Positions 16,434 through 23,850 of a stretch of 64,000 nucleotides of DNA are shown one piece after another; the first letter of the stretch is position 1, and each line of letters starts with the position of its first letter. The DNA comes from CAXRDE01 sp964229355 (GTDB lineage Bacteria; Cyanobacteriota; Sericytochromatia; UBA7694). The position numbers were made by a program, and so were the translations under genes. The stretch covers positions 124,001 through 188,000 of the forward strand of contig CAXRDE010000005.1 in assembly GCA_964229355.1 (NCBI GenBank). Reading direction: 5' to 3'. The notes under the pieces are model-generated. The model was not told the origin of the DNA. It made no database searches and was given only the letters and a program-made list of their open reading frames with translations.

Positions 16434-19400
16434 TAGCCGGTCACCAGATCAGCACTCAGGCGGAACAGGGTGCGCAGCTCATCATCACTTAGCTCCGTAA
16501 TCCAGTTTTCACCGCTGCCTACAATTTGTTCTGCCAATTCTTGTTTTTCACTCAACATATCATCGATTCGTTCCTCTAAGGTCCCGCTACACACCAGCTT
16601 ATGCACCTGGACATTGCGGGTTTGCCCAATACGATAAGCCCGGTCGGTGGCTTGATTCTCCACAGCGGGATTCCACCACCGGTCATAATGAAACACGTGG
16701 TTTGCCGCTGTCAAGTTAAGCCCTGTGCCCCCCGCCTTAAGACTGAGTACGAAGATGGCGGGTTTGGCATCGCTTTGAAAATGCTCTACCATTTCGGTAC
16801 GGCGCTGACGGGGCGTGCCACCGTGTAAGAAAAAAACTTCCTGATCAAAGCGTTGGCTCAGGTATTGCTGCAATAATTTACCCATTTCCGCAAACTGGGT
16901 AAACACCAGGGCTTTTTCATCTCCGGCAAGCACCTCCTCCAGCATCTCTTCGAGACGATTCAACTTGCCCGAACGGCTTGCCAGCGGCCCGGCTTCTTTT
17001 AAAAAGTGGGACGGATGGTTACAAATCTGTTTCAACTTGCTTAAAGAGGCCAGTACCAATCCCCGGCGGGCCATACCGTCTAACTCAGCCAACTGCTCTT
17101 CAATACCATCTACCGTGGCCGCATACAAACTCGCCTGTTCTACGGTTAACGTACAATAGGTTTTGCTCTCTTGCTTTTCGGGCAAGTCGGGCACAATGGT
17201 AGGGTCTGTTTTTAAGCGCCTTAAAATAAAGGGGGCTGTCAGATGGTGCAATTGCTTCAGGGCGTGTTTGTCTTGCCAACGCTGAATAGGTGTTAAAAAT
17301 AAGGTTTTAAAGGCCCTGCGGGTACCCAGCAAGCCCTGGTTTAAGAAGTCCATTAAGGTCCACAAATCGCCCACATGATTCTCTACAGGGGTACCCGTCA
17401 AAGCCAGCTTCCAGCGCGAAGGCAAGCCCCGGGCGGTCTGCGATTGTTTGGTCTGGGCATTCTTAATGTTTTGCGCTTCGTCAAGAATCAAGCCCGCCCA
17501 TTTTACCTGGGACAGAAACTCCGCATCGCGGTGCAACAGCGCATAGGAGGTAATCACCAATCCCGCAGGAGGCACTTTGGCAATAAAGTCTTCACCCTGG
17601 TCCCGCTGCGAACCATGGTGAATTTTCACGGGAATTTCAGGCACAAAGCGATGGGCTTCACGGCGCCAGTTGTCTAATAAAGAGGTAGGGCACACCAGCA
17701 GGCTAGGTTGAATTTCACCCTGCTCATAAAAATACTGCATCAGGGCCAGGGTTTGAATAGTTTTGCCTAAACCCATGTCATCGGCCAGACAACCGCCCAG
17801 GCCGTGGCCGCATAAAAACGCCAGCCAGTTTAAGCCCCGCTGCTGATAATGGCGCAGGGTGCCAGTAAAACCGGTGGGGGGTTCAATATCTGCAATTTCG
17901 CGCTCACCCCGTAACTCCGCCAGAAAATCCGCCAGCCAGCCCTGTACCTCTACAGAGGTAATCTCAAAAGGCGCGTGCTCACCCTGAGGACCCAGGAGCA
18001 AGACATCTCGCAGAGCCATCTGCTTGGGCTTACCATGACGCCATAAGCTTAAGGCCCGTTTCATATCCTCTGGAGAAACTTTCAGCCAGCGGCCCCGCCA
18101 GTGCACCAACGGCGATTTTAAAGCCGCCAGCCCCTTCAATTCCTCAAAACTAATGGGGTGATCGCCAAGCATCAGTTCCCAGTCCGCGTGCAATAGGGTG
18201 TTCAGAGAAATATGTCCCTGGGCCTGTTGGTGATCATCCAGGGGACGCACCCGCACCTGGCCCCGCAAAGGCGTGCTTTCTTCGAGCCACCAGCGGGGCA
18301 AACGCAAGCCAAAGCCACTTTGCTCTAAAGCAGGAGCTTGCATCAAAAAATACTCCACCTGCGCCGGCTGCAGCTCCATCCCCGAGTGGGCCCTTAGCAA
18401 TTTCATACTGAGCTCCGGAATACGTAAAGCGGCCTGTTCTAAGGCATCATTGACAAACACCTCCAGGGGCCAATTCAAGGTATTTAAAATCGCCGGGCGA
18501 TCTTCGCTGTGTAAAACTTCGATGGGAACATACAAATGGGGTTCCTCACGGGAGTGCAAAAGCAAGCGCACAAACCATGATTCAGAGGTTTCTGTGGGTT
18601 CTTCTAACTGAAATACCAATTGAAAGGGGGCCTCAGACATCACGCGCAAAGGACGGGTCCAGCGCTGAATGTGACGGCGAAAAATCACGAACTCCGGCTC
18701 AACCCCTTGAATCAAACCATTGCGACGACGCAACGCCTCGGTCCAACGGGACTCCACACTGAGCTCAGGCACTTTGCGAGGTGAGTATTCACCCCCCACA
18801 TTATCTCGGCGCACCAGGGTATCGGTCATGCGCCCCAGTGCCTGCAGCAACACATGGCGCAGTTGTGAAAAGGGAGCCTGGGTTTTATCATAATTGAGCG
18901 CTTGCACCACTTCCGGCATATGCTGCTGCAGTTCGGCCAACACCAGATGGTCTTCTTGCTGCAGTAGCGGCTGCCAACGGGCAAACCACTCCTGTTCAAT
19001 TTGTTCAATATCGGGAAGCAATTGCTGACGCCGCACCAAACTCAGGGCCAGGCGATAGAGACGTTTCCAACCCTCCATTTCAACGCCCAAAGACCATTGG
19101 GGCGTATCTTGTAAAGCATTGTCATTGCCCAACCAATCGAGTACCTTGCCACTGGGTAAGCGAATCCCCTCCAGGGCCCAGGACTGAAGGGTCAGGGGAG
19201 ACTGAACAGCCACACTACCGGTGCTGCTGGTGGGCCCTTGCTCAGAACCCGGCACCCACAGCACGGCATGCTCTTCTTTGAGCATGCGAGGCTGATGGGC
19301 AATTTCGAGCTGTTTTAAAATATCCCAAAGCGCTTGCCGCTTGGCCTGGTAAGGATAATGCCCTTCGGGCTGTGAGGTGGGCAAGGCGGTCTCTGCCCAA

Positions 19401-19444
19401 AAAACAAAGTGGGGGTGGATATAGGCTAAGTGTAAGGTATACAT
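16433..19444 (-). CDS. SNF2-family DEAD/DEAH helicase
   Basis: A 1003-residue Swi2/Snf2 ATPase. The C-terminal ~480 residues hold the motor: LADDMGLGKTIQTLALMQ (Walker A), LILDEAQNIKN (DEAQ box), LTGTPVENH, and in the second lobe VFTQFAEMGKLL, HGGTPRQRR, LSLKAGGTGLNLTAA and QATDRAYRIGQT (motif VI). The N-terminal ~450 residues are the extended region typical of bacterial SNF2 proteins. I set the start at ATG 19444, which overlaps the upstream stop by one base. A longer frame to 19513 would run back into that gene. The motor translocates on double-stranded DNA; partner and target are unknown, but the SWIM protein is encoded next. Confidence 0.93.
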   Translation of the reverse strand: MYTLHLAYIHPHFVFWAETALPTSQPEGHYPYQAKRQALWDILKQLEIAHQPRMLKEEHAVLWVPGSEQGPTSSTGSVAVQSPLTLQSWALEGIRLPSGKVLDWLGNDNALQDTPQWSLGVEMEGWKRLYRLALSLVRRQQLLPDIEQIEQEWFARWQPLLQQEDHLVLAELQQHMPEVVQALNYDKTQAPFSQLRHVLLQALGRMTDTLVRRDNVGGEYSPRKVPELSVESRWTEALRRRNGLIQGVEPEFVIFRRHIQRWTRPLRVMSEAPFQLVFQLEEPTETSESWFVRLLLHSREEPHLYVPIEVLHSEDRPAILNTLNWPLEVFVNDALEQAALRIPELSMKLLRAHSGMELQPAQVEYFLMQAPALEQSGFGLRLPRWWLEESTPLRGQVRVRPLDDHQQAQGHISLNTLLHADWELMLGDHPISFEELKGLAALKSPLVHWRGRWLKVSPEDMKRALSLWRHGKPKQMALRDVLLLGPQGEHAPFEITSVEVQGWLADFLAELRGEREIADIEPPTGFTGTLRHYQQRGLNWLAFLCGHGLGGCLADDMGLGKTIQTLALMQYFYEQGEIQPSLLVCPTSLLDNWRREAHRFVPEIPVKIHHGSQRDQGEDFIAKVPPAGLVITSYALLHRDAEFLSQVKWAGLILDEAQNIKNAQTKQSQTARGLPSRWKLALTGTPVENHVGDLWTLMDFLNQGLLGTRRAFKTLFLTPIQRWQDKHALKQLHHLTAPFILRRLKTDPTIVPDLPEKQESKTYCTLTVEQASLYAATVDGIEEQLAELDGMARRGLVLASLSKLKQICNHPSHFLKEAGPLASRSGKLNRLEEMLEEVLAGDEKALVFTQFAEMGKLLQQYLSQRFDQEVFFLHGGTPRQRRTEMVEHFQSDAKPAIFVLSLKAGGTGLNLTAANHVFHYDRWWNPAVENQATDRAYRIGQTRNVQVHKLVCSGTLEERIDDMLSEKQELAEQIVGSGENWITELSDDELRTLFRLSADLVTG

Positions 19445-19824
19445 TAAGAGTTCAAACGACGACGTATTTCTGCTTGTTGTGACAAGGTGGCATCCAATTG
19501 TTCCTGGGTGCAAAAGCCCAGTTCAATCAAGGCTTCTCCAAGGGGTATTTCGCGGGTGACATGACAGCTTAAGGCTTCTATCAATTGCTCACGGGAAATC
19601 ACGCCCCCCTGAATCAACAGGTTACCCAACCGGGTGGTACGGCGTACCTGTTGACGTTTATGGTAAAAACTTTCCACCAGAGGACGCGCGGGCTGCCCAT
19701 TGATCAAGGTATCGGCACTCAACACACCAATATCATCTAAAGCATAGGCAACCAGTTCGTCTGCTGTGGCACCAAAGGCGCTAAAATCAGCCAGGGCTAA
19801 ATGTTCAATACAAACCTGGCTCAT
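19444..19824 (-). CDS. Small protein with MshEN (GspE N-terminal)-like domain
   Basis: A 126-residue protein. Residues ~66-120 follow the MshEN/GspE-N pattern: RLGNLLIQGGVISREQLIEAL...PLGEALIELGFCTQEQLDATL, two helical repeats with the Leu-Gly-x-x-Leu spacing. In other bacteria this module binds cyclic di-GMP or sits at the head of secretion ATPases. Here it stands alone with a ~60-residue N-terminal region of unknown fold. It overlaps the preceding gene by four bases (ATGA) and the SNF2 gene by one base. Cyclic di-GMP binding is possible, but I cannot confirm the full binding motif. Confidence 0.7.
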   Translation of the reverse strand: MSQVCIEHLALADFSAFGATADELVAYALDDIGVLSADTLINGQPARPLVESFYHKRQQVRRTTRLGNLLIQGGVISREQLIEALSCHVTREIPLGEALIELGFCTQEQLDATLSQQAEIRRRLNS

Positions 19825-21944
19825 CGCACGTTAAAACTCACGCGATGGGTCGAGGTGTTGCCCATGCGATCCGTGGCTTTCACCACAAGCATGTGTTGCC
19901 CCTTAGCCGGACGCTTCATTTTCAAAAGAAAGCTCTCTTCACGGCCATCAATGATTTTATCCACAGACTGCACAAAATCGCTTTGTTGGCCATCTAAAAT
20001 CGTTTCTACATACGCCAGGGCAGACAGCTGATCTTTAGCCTCAAAGCGCACTTCCACATGATCTTGTTTAACCGTTGCCTGCAGGCCGGAAACCGTCGGC
20101 ACGGTATTATCAATGGTCATCAGCTCACTGTCGCGATACACCCGATAGCTCTCGCCGGGATTTGATAAAGCATCGCTGGCATAGACACGGAAGCGGTAGT
20201 TTCCATCGGATAAGGTGCTGGAGTCAAACGAATAGATGGGCTGAGTCAGATCTTTGGCGAGCGGTACCCATTCGGTCTGACCATACGCTTGGTAATACAC
20301 ATCAAAGGTCAGCCGATCTTCATTGGCATCTTCGCTGTCCCAGGCCACAGTCAACATGCCCTGTTTAAAATCTTGCAGCATACGGATCTCACTGCTGGAC
20401 TTTTCTTCGAGCATCTGAGCGTAAACAGATTCTGTACTCTGGGGTTGACGCAGGCTTTGCAGTACACGGGGTTCTAGCTGGACGACCCGTGGGGCTTCCG
20501 GTTTGCCATAGGTGTGGGGTTTAAAGAAAATACCGCGGTCCAGGAAGTATACTTCATGCACAATAGGTGCGAGATTGTCTCGCACATAGTTGACCTCAAA
20601 ACTTTTAAGCTGTGGTGTTCGCTGGGCACTATTGCTCTGCAGTTCAAATTTGGCCTGCAGAAAGCGACCCGCAGGCGAAGTAATGGGGACTTCTGTGCCG
20701 GTTTTAAAGGCACTCCAGTCACTCCAGGTATTATCAGGGGTGGCTGTATTTCCGGTACGGGTGGCCACGCGAATTTGCGTCCCTGATGGCACCACAGCCT
20801 GCAGTCGCAAAAGGCCCCAGGAAGCTGAAATACCAGCACTCATAACATCACTTTCATAAATTCCCGTCCGTAAAAAGCCGCCTTCATAACGGTCAATGCG
20901 CGCGGGACTGCTTCCAAAACTTAAAAAGCCGTCATTGGCGGCAGCGGCGATCAAAAGAGACACCTGATCAGAGGCAGAGCGCGTGGCCAGGCTTAACTCC
21001 CGCACTTCCGGGTTTTCCGGCTGGTAAATCTTGTAGATGCGCCCGGCGTTGCCCGTGCCCACAAAAAGGTCACCGGCTTTGTTGAGCGCGAGTGTGTTGG
21101 CGGTTTCGTTATCCAGGGGAAACAACAGTTCAGAATGTCCCTGGCGATCAATACGAAAGACCGCACTTTTGGCACGGCTTTTATCTGCTGCAGAGCGGTT
21201 TAAAGCCACAAAGAGATCGCCCTTACCATTGCCGGTGATGGCTGTCACCTCGTCAAAGTCGGCATCTAGAAGCGCACGGGCCTTGTCTTTGCGTTCGTAT
21301 TGATAGACAATGCCGCGGCTGCCGCCGCCAAAAACCATGCCCCAATGGGGGTCTTCGTAGAGCGCGCGCAGATTGTTTTCTTTAGACTGGTACAACAATT
21401 CAGCACTATCGCCTTGAAGGCGGTAAAGGGCGCCGCGGTTGCCGGTGGTAAAATAAACTTGCCCGTCTTTAGCGGGCAAAATATTCCAAATGTACTGTTC
21501 TTTGGCCTGAAAAATCGGCTTGAGCCCGCTTTTGTCGCCCTTGTAAAGGCGGCCGTCGGGAGCACTGGCGGCATACAAGCTGCCATCTTTGCCCTTCGCC
21601 ACGGCGGACACAAACCCCTGAGGTAAATCCAGAATGGTTTTTTCGCTACCCGACTCTCCAAGGCGCACAATCATTGCTGATCCTGGTTTTGCAGTAGCCA
21701 CAAGCATTTCATTGGCATTCAGAGGAACAGCGTCCATGATGTTATTGGCCGTTAACTGATTGCGTTCTTCGAAGGCCGAGCTCAGGGTTAATGAACCGTC
21801 AGACTGAATGGCTGTGGAAACCAGAGCTCCATTCAAAAAGTCTCTCACACCTTCCACATACCAGTTTTTAGGAAACTCAGCATGGGCGGGAAACGTTAGG
21901 CTTGCCGCTAACACCGCACCAAATACGCTTTTTATCTTCATCAT
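19821..21944 (-). CDS. Exported beta-propeller/Ig-like protein
   Basis: A 707-residue protein with a signal peptide (MMKIKSVFGAVLAASLTFPAHA). Residues ~60-350 show repeated beta-propeller blades with the pattern G-LY-A-G-x-G-x-x-Y-R (for example DGSLYAASAPDGRLYKGD and GDLFVGTGNAGRIYKI). Residues ~355-455 resemble a jellyroll module with a SWSDWS-type motif (NTWSDWSAFKTG). Residues ~540-705 look like two fibronectin/Ig-like domains ending in VKATDRMGNTSTHRVSFNV. No catalytic motif is seen. Ten bases separate it from the upstream S55 peptidase gene. A surface or periplasmic sensing/scaffold role is an inference. It could be a processing substrate of the neighbouring peptidase. Confidence 0.8.
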   Translation of the reverse strand: MMKIKSVFGAVLAASLTFPAHAEFPKNWYVEGVRDFLNGALVSTAIQSDGSLTLSSAFEERNQLTANNIMDAVPLNANEMLVATAKPGSAMIVRLGESGSEKTILDLPQGFVSAVAKGKDGSLYAASAPDGRLYKGDKSGLKPIFQAKEQYIWNILPAKDGQVYFTTGNRGALYRLQGDSAELLYQSKENNLRALYEDPHWGMVFGGGSRGIVYQYERKDKARALLDADFDEVTAITGNGKGDLFVALNRSAADKSRAKSAVFRIDRQGHSELLFPLDNETANTLALNKAGDLFVGTGNAGRIYKIYQPENPEVRELSLATRSASDQVSLLIAAAANDGFLSFGSSPARIDRYEGGFLRTGIYESDVMSAGISASWGLLRLQAVVPSGTQIRVATRTGNTATPDNTWSDWSAFKTGTEVPITSPAGRFLQAKFELQSNSAQRTPQLKSFEVNYVRDNLAPIVHEVYFLDRGIFFKPHTYGKPEAPRVVQLEPRVLQSLRQPQSTESVYAQMLEEKSSSEIRMLQDFKQGMLTVAWDSEDANEDRLTFDVYYQAYGQTEWVPLAKDLTQPIYSFDSSTLSDGNYRFRVYASDALSNPGESYRVYRDSELMTIDNTVPTVSGLQATVKQDHVEVRFEAKDQLSALAYVETILDGQQSDFVQSVDKIIDGREESFLLKMKRPAKGQHMLVVKATDRMGNTSTHRVSFNVR

Positions 21945-21954
21945 GTCTATACCT

Positions 21955-23766
21955 CTAATTAATCACCCTGCCCACAGGGGTCACAAAGACCCGAACAGCT
22001 TGTTGACCTTGCAAATCATAAGCCACGGGAACACTGTACTCTGTACCGGGAGAGCGCATTAAGGGTACCGTACTGCTCAGGTTGGCTGCATTATCTAATT
22101 GTTCAATCACCGAAGGGGGCATTTTAGCATAAAGCTGACTGTCCATGGTAATGCCTGGAGACTCAGCAATCCACTTCAGGTACAAGCGCTGGGGCTCACG
22201 CTCCACGGCCAGGTCCGATAAAAGCTCGGCGTAGCTTGCATACCCCGTTTTAATACCCGCTTCGAGACGCTGAAGTGAAGCTGCATCACTGGCCAATAGC
22301 GTCATGGGGCCGTAAGCCGCATCTTCAGGCACTTGTACCCGCAGATGACGTACCAGGGTTTCATTGCGATAGGTTTTTAGGCGCACATGCACCCCCACGC
22401 TTTCACCCGGTTTGACTTCACTGCGATCCGCCCAAATGGCATCAATGGCAGCAATGCGCGTCTGGGGAGCCAGCTGATAATTCAAGGTGATTTTTTCGAT
22501 AGAAGGGCTTTGAAAGGGGTTGGCCCACACTTGAAAAAGCTTGCTGGCCACACTCTGGGCTGCCAGTTGCGCCGCGCTCTGGGTCGGGGTAGTGGAATAA
22601 TAGCCCGTCAAGGGTAGCTCCCGACCGTCCACTTTGGCAGTACCCGAAGCTTTGATATTGCCGCCGAGATTAAACTGCAAGCGGTCACTCAAACTGTTTT
22701 GAATACCCATGGCCAGTAGCATGGGGGTGTAACTGGGATCTTGAAACACCTCAAAATTGACCTGAGTCAGGTCCACGCCAGTGCTATCCTGAATGTTAAT
22801 GTGTACGGGAATCATCCGGGTGTGTAAACCGTTGGTGCCCGCAATCGCCGTCAGGCGATCCTGGGTAATGGTTCCAACTTCGCGGCCATCTTCAGCCATT
22901 TTGTAGGAACCCATTTCAGAGACCAGAATATGGTGTACATAAGCAGTGGCCATGGGCATGCGCACATTACCGGCACCAAAGAAGGGGTGTCCAAAGGCCA
23001 GCACCTTATCGCCATCCACGTACGATACCGTGCCGGTACCGGATATGGAAATATCCCCGCGGACCATCTGCCCGGCAATCGCTCCTCCCATTTCCAGCTT
23101 ATCGGGCGCTTCAGGGTGGCCCTTCCAGCCGCCTGAGCTACCCATCACCGCGTGAAACCCCATTTTCTGGAGCTGGGGTTGATAGGTGGCAAAGACATCG
23201 GGTGAAATCCCACTAATGGTGACGGGGGTGGCGATGGGTTGAAAATCTAAGGAACGCCCCTGAAATTGGACCTGACCCGAGGCCAGGAGTGGGTTTTGCG
23301 GGGTCGTAGCAGCATTGGCAGGTTGGTAAACCTGCTGTGCTGGCAGGGCTGGCTGTTCGGGAATAGCAAACAGCTTCAACATATCTTGAATGGGGGTAAT
23401 GCCCGCAATGGGCACTTTGGTAAAGGAGCCAAAGCGATAGGACAGAGCGCCAATGAGCTGGCCATCAATGTAACAGGGGCTTCCGCTCATGCCTGAGACA
23501 ACCCCGGTATATTCCGCTTTGGGTCCAGAGATTTGAGCCAGGTAAACATCAAGTCCAGGCCCGAGCATGCCCTTCATGTTTCCCAGAATCTCAAAGGCAA
23601 AAGGCTCAATCTTTGTGCCCTGAAAAACCGTTCGACATTCCCCTTTCATACCCCGTTGCACCTGAGATTGAGGTCTTAAGACTTCTTTCGCCTGCGCAGG
23701 ACGGGGGGTGTGATTTACAGCGCATAAACTCAATGTCAATGCAAAAAGGAAAGTCTGCTTGAACAT
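21955..23766 (-). CDS. Exported SpoIVB-type serine peptidase (S55 family)
   Basis: A 603-residue protein with a signal peptide (MFKQTFLFALTLSLCAVNHTPRPAQA). Residues ~30-300 match the SpoIVB/S55 domain: GMKGECRTVFQG..IEPF.FEILG at the start, the catalytic Ser96 in GVVSGMSGSPCY, and the GDKVLAFGHPFF motif further on. In spore formers, SpoIVB signals across the membrane by cleaving a regulator. Homologues occur in non-sporulating bacteria, where the role is unclear. The C-terminal half is beta-rich. ATG 23766 was chosen over 23811 because it puts the signal peptide at the N-terminus. It is the first gene of the five-gene minus-strand operon and is divergent from recJ. Confidence 0.87.
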   Translation of the reverse strand: MFKQTFLFALTLSLCAVNHTPRPAQAKEVLRPQSQVQRGMKGECRTVFQGTKIEPFAFEILGNMKGMLGPGLDVYLAQISGPKAEYTGVVSGMSGSPCYIDGQLIGALSYRFGSFTKVPIAGITPIQDMLKLFAIPEQPALPAQQVYQPANAATTPQNPLLASGQVQFQGRSLDFQPIATPVTISGISPDVFATYQPQLQKMGFHAVMGSSGGWKGHPEAPDKLEMGGAIAGQMVRGDISISGTGTVSYVDGDKVLAFGHPFFGAGNVRMPMATAYVHHILVSEMGSYKMAEDGREVGTITQDRLTAIAGTNGLHTRMIPVHINIQDSTGVDLTQVNFEVFQDPSYTPMLLAMGIQNSLSDRLQFNLGGNIKASGTAKVDGRELPLTGYYSTTPTQSAAQLAAQSVASKLFQVWANPFQSPSIEKITLNYQLAPQTRIAAIDAIWADRSEVKPGESVGVHVRLKTYRNETLVRHLRVQVPEDAAYGPMTLLASDAASLQRLEAGIKTGYASYAELLSDLAVEREPQRLYLKWIAESPGITMDSQLYAKMPPSVIEQLDNAANLSSTVPLMRSPGTEYSVPVAYDLQGQQAVRVFVTPVGRVIN

Positions 23767-23850
23767 GCACGGCTCTTTTCCAAAAAAGTTTCTCTTCAGT
23801 TTAGCATACAAAAGACTACCCCCTGAGGAGAACTAGGTTACACTAAAAAT

